Notes under the pieces: generated by a model
What the model was told of the DNA's origin: nothing
Database searches by the model: none
Seen by the model: the letters and a program-made list of their open reading frames with translations, nothing else
Assembly (NCBI GenBank): GCA_933822405.4
Contig: CAKOGP040000002.1
Location: 188,599-252,598, forward strand
Direction: 5' to 3'
From: Cylindrotheca closterium
Taxonomy: Eukaryota > Bacillariophyta > Bacillariophyceae > Bacillariales > Bacillariaceae
DNA: 64,000 bases
Part shown: in pieces, positions 29,657-39,051 of the stretch
Layout of the letters: every line of letters starts with the position of its first letter
Numbering within the stretch: position 1 is the stretch's first letter
Translations under genes and position numbers: made by a program

Positions 29657-30970
29657 ATGGGAACTAGCCGTTTATTGGCCGTGGCCATTGTTGCACATTG
29701 GTTCGTGTCTTTGGGATGGTCCTTTTCCTTTCCTCATCCAGCAGCAAGCAGCACTGCAGAAGGTCTTGTATGCGTGGAGGAAACTATGGAACGCGATGTA
29801 TACTCCATGATGGAATGGGCTTTCAATGCATGTGGTGTTCAAAAGGCAGATGGCTTTCAATTGACAACAAACGACGGACAAGATTATGAAGTCTACACCG
29901 AACAGGATTTGCCAGAAGGAAGTCCCATACTCTTTGTGCCGAATGAACTTATATTTGCTTCTTACAAAGCAGTCCAAGAATTTGGTCAAATTCTCGTAGA
30001 AGCGGAGAATAATGGTCCACTATCGCCTTCGCAACGACCTCTCTTTCGAGTCTTTTGCAAGATTCTGACCGAATACGAAAAGGGTCAAAGCAGTCCTTGG
30101 TATCCTTGGTTGAATTCGACGCCTCGGTTGTACAATACAGGTTCTGCCATGACAGATGCATGCTTTGAATGCTTACCTCCATATGCTGCACAATTGGCTC
30201 TGGCGGATCGACAAAATTTCATCAACTTTCAACAAACCATCAATCTGGTGGCTGGCAGCAACCTGATTAGCCAAGAAACCTTGTCCAATGTCAAAGTATT
30301 GAAATGGGCGTATAGTGTGGCCATGACGAGGTCCACCGAATGGAACGGCGAACGACTCATTGCACCAATGGCAGACATGTTGAACCACGGAACGGAAACG
30401 GAGGCTCAGATTACCTACGACGAAGAGGGGAACTGCTACGTCTGTGCCTCGAAAAACGTTCCAGCGGGGTCACCCTTGAGGATATCCTTGGGAGATCCTA
30501 CGGACCCTTCCAAGCTGTTTGCAACCTTTGGGTTCTTGGACGAGTCATCACCTACTGTCTTTTGCAAAGCTGTCCATCTCGAAAATGAAATGGATGAATT
30601 GGGCTATTCCAAATCGGATCTTCTATTTTCCACCGAAACTGGAGAGATTTCCATGCAAGTCTACGATGTTCAACTCTACGCGATTCTACAAGAGAATGAT
30701 TCCAACTTGGCGGAAGCCTTTTTCCAAGCCGTCATGAGCAGCGACGAAGCTACCAAAGGCCAATTCCACAATCAATATTGGGAATATACCAAAGCAGCAT
30801 TGGAAGAACATGTTGACGGGCTATTGCTTGATTTGGAGGAGTTGTCGGCCAAGGCAAAGAGCTACGACATTCGAACGCACCCTAGAGTTCCAGTAATCCT
30901 GCAGCACAATGAATTTGTGAGAAATACCTTTTGGCAAGTCAAGCAAAACCTTTTGCGCAGTGTTTTGTAA
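29657..30970 (+). CDS. SET-domain protein lysine methyltransferase, RuBisCO LSMT-like, possibly plastid-targeted
   Basis: 437 residues, one exon. The N-terminus MGTSRLLAVAIVAHWFVSLGWSFSFP is a signal peptide with Phe after the likely cleavage site, compatible with a diatom plastid targeting signal. The SET region includes the entry LPEGSPILFVPNELIF, the key MADMLNHGTETEAQ (NH motif) and AGSPLRISLGDPTDPSKLFATFGF. A C-terminal all-helical part matches the Rubisco-LSMT substrate-binding domain. Family members methylate lysines of Rubisco large subunit, aldolase or other proteins; which one here cannot be told from sequence. Confidence 0.85.
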   Translation: MGTSRLLAVAIVAHWFVSLGWSFSFPHPAASSTAEGLVCVEETMERDVYSMMEWAFNACGVQKADGFQLTTNDGQDYEVYTEQDLPEGSPILFVPNELIFASYKAVQEFGQILVEAENNGPLSPSQRPLFRVFCKILTEYEKGQSSPWYPWLNSTPRLYNTGSAMTDACFECLPPYAAQLALADRQNFINFQQTINLVAGSNLISQETLSNVKVLKWAYSVAMTRSTEWNGERLIAPMADMLNHGTETEAQITYDEEGNCYVCASKNVPAGSPLRISLGDPTDPSKLFATFGFLDESSPTVFCKAVHLENEMDELGYSKSDLLFSTETGEISMQVYDVQLYAILQENDSNLAEAFFQAVMSSDEATKGQFHNQYWEYTKAALEEHVDGLLLDLEELSAKAKSYDIRTHPRVPVILQHNEFVRNTFWQVKQNLLRSVL

Positions 30971-31391
30971 TCATAGTCCTCTCAATGATTCAGAGGACTA
31001 TATAAATTTATTAAAGAATTGCGATTTTTGAAATAAATATTGTGGGACACCAGTCTAGCTAGGGCTATCAGTACCGGGGTACCGGTACTCATCACAAGGT
31101 ATTCTAGGTACGGTAGCAATGCTATTTCTTGTTGGAACGAGTAGTCCGTACTGCAGGCGCTGATTGGATCTTCTTTTTATTTCGAAGCTTCTGGAAGCTA
31201 TGAATGCCAGATCATTGATCGCGTGCAAAACTGTGCGAGCAACCCTTTTTGGCTGACAGCCGTCAATTTCGCGCGGTTGTCGTGCGGAAAGCATCACTTT
31301 TGCCGCACCTGAGAAGGAAAAGATTTTTTGCAAGAACGGCACCCCGTTTCTGTGCATATAACTTCACTTGACAGTTGTGAACACTATCACC
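30971..31391. other. Intergenic region with a GTACCGG palindrome
   Basis: 421 bp. An inverted repeat AGTACCGG-ggta-CCGGTACT lies at 31070-31089. The rest shows no gene. Confidence 0.5.
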
Positions 31392-32996
31392 ATGAAGTTC
31401 TCTCTTTCCCTTCTTCTAGCTGCTGCTATCCCAGCATCTGATGCTCAGGAAGTCATTCCCCTCCATGGATCCGGTACCACTAACCCCCAAAAGTGCTACT
31501 GGGACATCATGGACACCCTCATGAAGCAATCCAAGCTCCCCATCCGCATGACGTACCGTGGTGTTGGTTCTTCCACCGGTCAAGCGGATTTCATGGGTGA
31601 TGCTACTACCATGCTACCCTTCAATGACTTTGGATCTGGAGATATCCCTTTCTCTCAGGAAGACTTTAACAAGTTCGACCCTGGAACCATCCTTCATTTG
31701 CCCGTTCTTATGGGAGCGATCAGTTTCTTCCACTCGGTCCCCACTGGAGACGCTGAATTGAAGTTGAACCCATGCCTTTTGGCCAGAATCTTCAGCCGTG
31801 ACATCACCACCTGGGACCACCCAGAAATCATGGCAATCAATCAAGGATTGGAGTTGCCTGCTGGCTACCCCATTAAGGTTGCCCGTCGTGTCTTGGGATC
31901 TTCTTCTACCAAATCGATCACCACCTACCTCCACCAAACCTGCGATACTGAATGGCCCATTGAAATGGTCGACAGTGTCGTCAACTGGGACAATGATACT
32001 TTGCCATGCGAGGGATCTGGCGGTATGACTGATTGTATCCGTGCTAATCCTGGAACCATCGGATACATTGACAGTGGACACGGACACCTTGAAAACCTTC
32101 AAGAAATTGATCTTTTGAACTTTGATGGACAATATATCAGCAGCAAAGTTGCCAACTCTCGCGGTGGTATCTTGGCTGCTGCTGAAAGTCCAAATGCCGG
32201 ACTTCCAAATGAGCTTGACCAATCTTTTGCCAACGTCAACTTGCTGAATCAGGTATGTTAGATTGTTGCTGTTGTCGATTGATTTATTCGCAATCCTTTG
32301 AACAATTCATTCTCACTGCCCTAACGTTTCCTTTCCCTATTTTAGCCCGGAGGTGACACTTGGCCCATCGTTGCCATGTCTTACATTTACGTCCACAAGG
32401 ATCTCACTCGCCACCTTACACCTGAATCCGCACAATTGCTAAAGGCTTTCCTCACTGCCGTGTACACTCCCGAGTACAACGCGATCTGCGAGCAATCTTT
32501 TGGATTCGTTCCCGTCACAGGAACTCTTCGTGAAAAGGCCCTCCAACAGATTGCCAACTTGAACACCGGAGGAGGTATCGAATGGTTCTTTGAATTCTCC
32601 ACTGACAAGACCGGAACTGGTATTGGTCAAGGATCGCACACCTTCTCCGTCAAGCGTGACTCTTACAGTGAGCTTGAACAAGACAGTCTTATTTCTCAAA
32701 TTGCTGCCTTGCAAGCTGAGATTGCTGAAATGAAGGCCATGACGGGAGATGGTCACACCCATGATGGCGACGATGACACCAATACCAACGGCGGATCTAC
32801 CACCAACGGCGGATCTACCACCAACGGTGGATCCACTACCAACGCCAACCGTGAAGCCGATGCTGGAGATGACGAAGACATGGAATTCGAACGTGACGAC
32901 GAGCTCACTGCTGCCTTGGCCATGGGCGCCATCTCTATCGCCTTGTGGGCCATTGCTCTCGTGTTCGTCATTGTCAAGTACGTCTTGCACATTTGA
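31392..32996 (+). CDS. PstS-like phosphate-binding protein anchored by a C-terminal membrane helix
   Basis: Two exons, 31392-32252 and 32346-32996, give 503 residues. MKFSLSLLLAAAIPASDAQ is a signal peptide. The body is a PBP-like periplasmic phosphate-binding fold: LHGSGTTNPQKCYW, RGVGSSTGQADF, MLPFNDFGSGDIPFS, LARIFSRDITTWDHPEI and RRVLGSSSTKSITTYL. Near the end come a short coiled coil (LISQIAALQAEIAEMKAM), an in-frame GGSTTN repeat, an acidic stretch and a transmembrane helix (AMGAISIALWAIALVFVIVKYV). So a bacterial-type solute receptor is tethered to a eukaryotic membrane. A role in phosphate capture or sensing is inferred. Start MKFS is chosen because the signal peptide begins there. 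Confidence 0.85.
32253..32345 (+). other. Intron of the PstS-like gene
   Basis: 93 nt, donor GTATGT, acceptor CTATTTTAG, phase 0, joining LLNQ to PGGDTWP, a standard PstS motif. Confidence 0.85.
32790..32843 (+). repeat. In-frame 18-bp minisatellite (GGSTTN x3)
   Basis: Three tandem 18-bp units, each coding GGSTTN, sit between the coiled coil and the membrane helix of the PstS-like protein. They probably form a flexible linker whose copy number may vary. Confidence 0.85.
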
Positions 32997-33444
32997 TGAG
33001 GTTACGCCAAAGAAAAGTCGATTGGATTTGTTTTGGCGCGCACGAGAAAATGGAAGGAGAATTCTTGACAATGACAGTGCGAGGACGATTGGCAAGATTA
33101 TGGTGGTGTGCTGATGATCCAATTGAGACTTTGTGTGCTTTCAATTTGTGTTTTCCTAGAAGAACAAGCGTGGCTGAAGGACTTGCAGGGTGATTCTTTC
33201 CGATATATTCACCACTCTCTTGCAATGAAAATGTGTACGCTACTTCTAGATTGTAATTATCTGTATATAAAAGGAACAATGATTTCCAACTTCTCTCTCG
33301 TTGAATCGAATCAGGGCATCTGAAGAGATCTCATGATTGAATTCGTGACTAACGTGCTTTGGTGGTTTGATTGATTGATTCGATTCCACAAAAGCACATC
33401 TTTGCAAATTCCGCCCCGACAACGGAATTATTTTCGTTTCAACT
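32997..33444. other. Intergenic region, no gene seen
   Basis: 448 bp between two same-strand genes; short frames only. A TTGATTGATTGATTCGATT tract lies at about 33367-33385. Confidence 0.5.
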
Positions 33445-34588
33445 ATGGCGATGCACCTGAGACGACTAGGTCACAATCGAAAGCTTGCGTCTAATGTTGC
33501 TCGTCCCATAGAGCTGTGGTCAAGATCTTTTGCAGCTTCGCCGAAAGATGACGATGAACCAAAACCCAGTCAAATTCAGCTTCAGGCACAGGAGATGTTG
33601 GACATATGTTCAAGAGGCGTCGGGCAAGTGATCTTTCTCAATTCACCTACATCAGGAGCAGTCATTCTAGGCGGTCTCGCCATCAGTAGTCCTTATCTAG
33701 CAGGATTGGGGGCTCTTGGTGCTATTACCGCAACCGGTACGGCGAAGCTTGCCGGAATGGATAACGGTATGCTAAAGGATGGACTATGGACATACAATGG
33801 ATGCTTGGTTGGATGCGCTGCAGCTGTATTTGGTCCAGCCTCCGTATTAGCATGCACAACTTCGACCATTGTTGGTGCCGCGGCGACACCATTTGTTTCA
33901 GCAACCCTCAAGGAAATAATGATCATGCCTCAGTGGACATACTCCTTCAATGCTGTCGCCTTGACATCGCTGTTGCGAACGCGGCCTTTGCTCCCTCCAC
34001 CAGAAACCTCAACTGAAGCAGTAGAACCAATTGTGAGCACTGTCGGAATGGGAGACATATTGGTGGCGCCATTCACTGGAATATCCCAAATTTTTGTCGT
34101 TGAATCTGCGCTCTCTGGAGGTATCATCTGGTACGGAATTGGAATGGTGAGTCAATTCGTTTGTATCCACTTTCTACCATTTCTATTTAAGGATATTGAC
34201 TAACTTTGATTTTGGCTTCTAGTACTCGCCCGGACTTGCAGGTCACGCACTCATGGGATCCGCCATTGGAATGCTCTCTGGTGCTCTCATGGGAGCGGAT
34301 GCTTCCGAACTTGCCATGGGCCTGTGGGGCTACAACTCCGCATTGACCAGCATGGCTGTTGGAGTCTTCTTTGTTCACTCAATCCCAGCCGTCGCACTGA
34401 GTGCTTTTGGTGCGGCCGCAACAGCCAGTGTATTTGGTGCCATGAAAACGATCGGCGGGATCTATGGAGCTCCAGCATTGACGTTGCCATTCTGTACCAC
34501 CGTGTCCGCGTGCTACCTGTTCGGAAAGCAAGTGAAGGGTCTGGAATTCGCATCGGCACCGCACTCTCCGGAGAAGAACAAACCATGA
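33445..34588 (+). CDS. Urea transporter (UT/SLC14-like) with mitochondrial-type presequence
   Basis: Two exons, 33445-34146 and 34223-34588, give 355 residues. The UT fold is two homologous halves: SRGVGQVIFLNSPTSGAVIL ... GLWTYNGCLVG in the first and QIFVVESALSGGIIWYGIGM ... GLWGYNSALTSMAVG in the second. The paired LW-YN motifs and the GQV-F-NSP-SG entry are the urea-transporter signatures. The intron (GTGAGT...TTCTAG) falls between IGM and YSPGLAG. The first 32 residues (MAMHLRRLGHNRKLASNVARP...WSRSFAAS) contain six Arg and only one acid, like a mitochondrial presequence. Family members are passive urea channels; diatoms have a mitochondrial urea cycle, so an organellar urea exit is plausible. 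Confidence 0.83.
34147..34222 (+). other. Intron of the urea transporter gene
   Basis: 76 nt, donor GTGAGT, acceptor GGCTTCTAG, phase 0. Confidence 0.85.
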
Positions 34589-34652
34589 GAGTGATTGATC
34601 GTAGAACATTCCAAAAGTTGTCGACTGTACTGGGATGTCTTATTATATTTTA

Positions 34653-36662
34653 TTATGCCACTTTTCGTTTCGCCACCTTAGCATTGTTCGAGCAGAATTC
34701 AGGGGCTGCTTTTAACTTTTGATGCGAGATGCGGCGCAGAACGCTGCCCAGTACTTGCTTGCACAGCAACAAAACAAACCATATGCTAACCAACACCAGT
34801 CCAATCACCAAATTGGAAGGGCAATTGTCATAGGTCGCATACTTGTAGGCTTCCTGGAGATACCGAAACAAGACACAGACCAGAGGCATTTGCGCAAATC
34901 CCAGTCGCTTGACCACTGCGTGTGAGTGATCCATATTGACGCCCTCATGACCAATTCCATTAAAGTCTCCAGCCAGTAGCAGTCCATATTCGGGGTAGAT
35001 TCCACTGGAAATGTAATTGAATTTGGTGATAAAGGAATGTTTAATCCAATCCGACAACCACTCTGCCGCCCAAACTATCGCGCACATGTGAAAGTAATTC
35101 ATCACCATGGTTGTATCCATTCCTTGGGACATGTTGAGCAGAAGCACCAATGTCAAGAAGAGGGCCAATTTAAATCGTTCGCAAATATCACTGGCTGTAA
35201 TCTTGAACAAGGTGGCTTTGTTGTATTTTTTGAAGACCGTCGATTTGATTTCGGCAAAGTTTCCACCAATCAACAAACTCAATAGAGCCTGGTCATCTGA
35301 ATTCATGGCCACATTCAAAGTGGCGACATGGACAAACAATAGGAAACTATGAAGCGTCGTGTACACTAGCACCACTGCGACCGATACAAACAGACGAGAA
35401 CTTCGCGGTCGTCTCGTGGTATTCCAATACAATGATTCCAAACAATCCTGCCCCAACGAAGACAACAGCCGATCAAATACCTCCAGCATGGCAATAATCA
35501 CATACAGCTTAATCATAGCTTGTCCTCGAATCCAGTGATACAATTTCCCAATACTGATGGGGAGAAGAATGAACCTGTAGATTGTGTATATGATAGCGAC
35601 TTGAATCAATTGATAGGAGTGTCTGTCGATATCAGATCGTTTGGTGAGTTCAAATACTCCATGAATGTAATTCAAACCGCGTTTCATTGCTGCCTCGTAC
35701 CTCCGGTGAAATCGAAAGGGACCCACTGGGACCTCCTGTTTGAAAGTTCGAATGATCCCGTACCGCAACAGCAACAAAATACTCCAAATGAATCGAATGG
35801 GTAAAACCGTCAAGACGTAAAGGAAGGAATCGACGCAGATCCAAAAACCAAATCCAAGCAAGGATTCCACCGCTCCTGGAATTTTGACAAATTCTTCCAT
35901 TTGCAAATCAACATCATAGTTCGATTCTTGAAAGCTATTCAGGTATTCGAGCCATTTGCTCTTAATCATGTCGGTCTTGACCCCATTCTTGGGAGTGTCC
36001 AAATCCAAGTGTTTGGGAGTCGGACGCTCTTTGTTTTCTTTGAGGTCTGCCGGAGTGGTTAACTTCAAGGCAGTAGCAAAGTGCTCTTCGGAAATAGTCT
36101 TGGGGGTAATACTAGTATTGCCACGATCAACTTTCAAATCCGTTTCACTATCAGGCGTCATGATTTCATTAGGCAAAATATTGCCTTCATGCAGTATTTG
36201 ATAGCTAAGATTTCGCTTGTGATCCGAAATGGGAATGCGCAGAGGAGCAGGAGAGTCAAGAATGGGGTGAAATGGCGATTCGTCAGCTGACGGTGGCGTG
36301 GTGGGCGGTGAAGTACTGCCGAGAATGTTTTGTGACAGACGACGCTTTCGCTTCTGTGGCGCCAAAAGAAGCGAGAGGGTAGCTAGCTTGGTCTCCAACT
36401 CTCTGACGCGTTCTTCTAGTTGCTGAGTATGATGATCGTGCATTGGTAACGAAGGGGTAGTTTCGTCTTGCGAGGCTGTCCCTTGGTCTTCGATTTCCAA
36501 CTGACGAGGAATGTTTTGCGGATCACTTGTCTTGTCGTCACTCGAAGATTGCGACGTGTCATCCATTTGAGAGTCCTCTATGATCGTTTGTTTTTCATTG
36601 GTAGCTGTGTCTCTTATAGTATCGTTCTTCATGACATCTATTACTCCCGCTACCGGTGGCAT
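34653..36662 (-). CDS. TAPT1 family multi-pass membrane protein
   Basis: 669 residues, one exon. The first 240 residues are polar and probably disordered, with a short coiled coil (QQLEERVRELETKLATLSLLL). The C-terminal half is the TAPT1/DUF747 region with about six membrane helices and the family core DDQALLSLLIGGNFAEIKSTVFKKYNK...LFKITASDICERF, then AAEWLSDWIKHSFITKFN. TAPT1 relatives act at the ER or at cilium bases in animals and yeast (Emp65), where they have been linked to ER protein quality control. The role in algae is unknown. Convergent with the urea transporter (64 bp apart). Confidence 0.88.
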   Translation of the reverse strand: MPPVAGVIDVMKNDTIRDTATNEKQTIIEDSQMDDTSQSSSDDKTSDPQNIPRQLEIEDQGTASQDETTPSLPMHDHHTQQLEERVRELETKLATLSLLLAPQKRKRRLSQNILGSTSPPTTPPSADESPFHPILDSPAPLRIPISDHKRNLSYQILHEGNILPNEIMTPDSETDLKVDRGNTSITPKTISEEHFATALKLTTPADLKENKERPTPKHLDLDTPKNGVKTDMIKSKWLEYLNSFQESNYDVDLQMEEFVKIPGAVESLLGFGFWICVDSFLYVLTVLPIRFIWSILLLLRYGIIRTFKQEVPVGPFRFHRRYEAAMKRGLNYIHGVFELTKRSDIDRHSYQLIQVAIIYTIYRFILLPISIGKLYHWIRGQAMIKLYVIIAMLEVFDRLLSSLGQDCLESLYWNTTRRPRSSRLFVSVAVVLVYTTLHSFLLFVHVATLNVAMNSDDQALLSLLIGGNFAEIKSTVFKKYNKATLFKITASDICERFKLALFLTLVLLLNMSQGMDTTMVMNYFHMCAIVWAAEWLSDWIKHSFITKFNYISSGIYPEYGLLLAGDFNGIGHEGVNMDHSHAVVKRLGFAQMPLVCVLFRYLQEAYKYATYDNCPSNLVIGLVLVSIWFVLLLCKQVLGSVLRRISHQKLKAAPEFCSNNAKVAKRKVA

Positions 36663-37268
36663 TGGGAAGTTGGTTGGTTGATTTATTTGAATCGCTTCTG
36701 TCAGTTTTTTTGTGCTTCAGGAAACATTGGACGCTGATGGTGGTGAGACGATGGAGACTGTTCTCCCACGTTCTTTTGTGGGTGACGCAATTATTTCTCG
36801 TTTACAACGTACTGTAGCGCGTTTCTAGTACACTGGTACAGGATGATGTCACTAGAGTGCCGTTGGAAAGCGTTATCTCGTGTTCCAATCGAAATCTGGA
36901 AATGGACGCGTACTATTATTAAAATATGTCTAGCTAGTACATACAGACATCCGCATGTCGATTGAGCAAAAGTCGTGCAACCTCGACATGCCCCTCGGTG
37001 CATGCATTACACGATGGAGTCTCTTGCTTTTGGCCCCTAGCGTCCAAGTCGGCACCACTGTCCAATAAGAGTCGAGCAATTTCCAGAGCAAGCGCGGTGC
37101 AGTGGTGATTCGTCTCATATTGTGGCGATTGCTCCCCAGGCCCTGAATCGATCAATCGAGAGAAACATCGCTGTGAAACACTACAAAAACAGCTACAACG
37201 TACTCTGATAAATGATTCTAGAAAAGTGTTACCCTAGACTCTACGTTCTTGTTTCACAATCGCAAAGA
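36663..37268. other. Gap before the LEA-like array
   Basis: 606 bp containing only the ankyrin remnant at 36934-37155. Confidence 0.5.
36934..37155 (-). pseudogene. Ankyrin-repeat remnant
   Basis: About 73 codons on the minus strand read as two ankyrin repeats (LEIARLLLDSGADLDARG, and CTEGHVEVARLLLNRHADV). There is no ATG at the upstream end and no flanking repeat, so this looks like the relic of a larger gene or an orphan exon at the edge of the repeat island. Confidence 0.5.
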
Positions 37269-37736
37269 TTATTCCAGCTGAATGAATTTCTCGGGCACAT
37301 CATCACTTTCACTGGTGCTCTTCTCAGATTCCTTCTGTTCCTCAGACTTGGTGGCTTCTTTCACTTTCTCTCGTACGTCTGAAATTTTGTCTCCAATCTT
37401 TTCAGTGATGCTCTTCTCTGCTTCCTTCTGTTCCTCCGTCTTGGTGGCTTCGTGGACCTTCTCGCGTACGTCTTCACGCACACCTGTGATCTTGTCAGCA
37501 AGCTTGTCAGTGGTAGTTGGCTCTATGTCCTTCGGTTCTTCAGTCTTGCTGAGCGTCTCGCGCACGCCTGTAATCTTGTCACCGATCCATTCAGTGGTGG
37601 TTTTGTTCTCTGCCTCCTTCTCTTCCTCAGACTTGGTGGCTTCGTTGACCTTCTCGCGCACATTCTCAATTCCTGCCTTGGCAGTGTCGATAGCAGTATC
37701 GAAGATATTTCCGTTTTGTTTACCGTTAGGAGCCAT
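37269..37736 (-). CDS. LEA-like charged repeat protein, left-flank member
   Basis: 155 residues from MAPNGK at 37736, the start shared by all main members of this cluster. It has a conserved head (GNIFDTAIDTAKAGIENVREKVNEATK) followed by imperfect repeats of about 30 residues with the pattern DKITGVREKV-EATK-EEQKEAEK. There are almost no aromatic residues and no Cys; the repeats should form amphipathic helices as in group 3 LEA or other desiccation/cold proteins. That function is inferred from composition. No signal peptide, so probably cytosolic. It lies outside the 5350-bp array but has the same upstream inverted repeat (37849-37882). Confidence 0.7.
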   Translation of the reverse strand: MAPNGKQNGNIFDTAIDTAKAGIENVREKVNEATKSEEEKEAENKTTTEWIGDKITGVRETLSKTEEPKDIEPTTTDKLADKITGVREDVREKVHEATKTEEQKEAEKSITEKIGDKISDVREKVKEATKSEEQKESEKSTSESDDVPEKFIQLE

Positions 37737-37848
37737 GGTCTCGTTTGATTTAGTTTCGAGTTTATTTTTTGACTGAATTGTGTTTGTGATGTCCATTGCT
37801 TTGGAATTGTGAGATTCATTCGTAAAAAAATGGATTTGTTCGCTCTTT

Positions 37849-37882
37849 CTTCGTGTCAAGAATGAAAATCTCAGACACGAAG
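37849..37882. promoter_or_regulatory. Conserved inverted repeat upstream of LEA-like gene
   Basis: CTTCGTGTC, a 16-nt spacer, then GACACGAAG: a perfect 9-bp inverted repeat 113 bp upstream of the ATG at 37736. The same element sits about 132-134 bp upstream of the other intact LEA-like genes. Likely a transcription-factor site; which factor is unknown. Confidence 0.6.
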
Positions 37883-38056
37883 CTCAAACGGGACTTACAT
37901 GATTCATTCACGATTGAAGAGTAGCACTTTTTAAAAAATGTCATGACGACCTTTTTTGTCATCACCATTAGTTCATTGAGATGCTCATTCATGGTACGCC
38001 ATTTGACGCTGATGCATTCATAGAGCCTTGCATCATCATTTTGGTCGATGATGACA

Positions 38057-38416
38057 CTACACCTCATACCACAGCTGCGCTTTATCGTTGTACTCTGATG
38101 ATAGACTGAGGATCTGATACTGAATGTTTGTCAGATGCTTGAATTGTTTCGTCTCGTCATTGTCATCCTCAACTTGTTGCGTACCCGAATCGATCACATC
38201 ACCAACTTGTGATCTGGCCTCCTTTGCAGAGTCGGACAATGCATCACCCATCTTTTTAGTGTTTCTTTTGGCTAATTCCATCTTTTCCTCAGCGACTTCG
38301 TTAACCTTCTCGCTCGCATTATTCATTTGAGTCTTGGTATTGTCATCTCTTGTTCAGCGGCCTTATCGTAGAGTTGCAATGATTATCGAAGCAGCGATGC
38401 TGAAAATGAACTTCAT
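38057..38416 (-). pseudogene. Decayed small secreted LEA-like gene
   Basis: On the minus strand a signal-peptide start (MKFIFSIAASIIIAT, from 38416) runs into a stop at 38363. The downstream frame NNASEKVNEVAEEKMELAKRNTKKMGDALSDSAKEA... (from 38326) is in another register. A related copy at 40329-40772 shows what lies between in the family: a longer signal region and a linker. So this copy has lost sequence and frame. The 90-residue downstream frame could still be translated from its own Met. The left edge of the exact 5350-bp repeat (38297) falls inside it. Confidence 0.55.
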
Positions 38417-38440
38417 TGTGGTTGTGTTTTGTGATGTGCA

Positions 38441-39051
38441 AGAGATTGATTATTTACTATTTGATGTAGCGCTTTATAATATCAAATGGTCTGGAAGTGT
38501 AAGGCGTACATCCGCGAGATAGATGACAACAGACAACGGAAAACAAGATCGATCGATTGATTGATTGATTTGGAAACATAAATTTTCAGACGCGAAAACA
38601 TGATAGAAGCACTACCTCAATTATGACTCCACCTGGCTGAAGAGCACGTCCTTGATACTTTAGCGGTAGCATTGCCGCAGGTGAAACCTCACGGCGACCT
38701 CAATAGGTAAATCATAACAGACCTCGGTGACTGTTCGTAATAGTAAGATGTTCAGCAAACCCAGTTTATGCTTAGCCCATACTAAAATATGTCATCATTT
38801 GGGGCTGCTTGACCTTGTCATCATGTGCTACAATAGGATGCTGATGGTACATCATTTGCCGCTACCGTTCTGTTGAGAAGGAGATCCAAAACCGATCTGC
38901 GAAATCTGTTGGCACTATTCTAGTAAAAGATAGTCGACAACACTGCACCAGATAGTCGACAAAATGATTCTAGAAATGTGTTTTTAAAAATCTAATTTGT
39001 TAGGTCAAAGATAACTCAAGCTGAATGTGTGTCAGGCTTCTGAATTCTCAT
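38441..39051. other. Spacer in copy 1
   Basis: 611 bp without a gene. Part of it (about 38750-38940) resembles 42300-42490, evidence of an older duplication inside the unit. A short GATC/GATT tract (ATCGATCGATTGATTGATTG) lies near 38551-38570. Confidence 0.5.

Noticed and set aside
36934..37155. Calling the ankyrin remnant a complete gene
   Set aside because: No ATG at the 5' end and only two repeats; kept as a relic.
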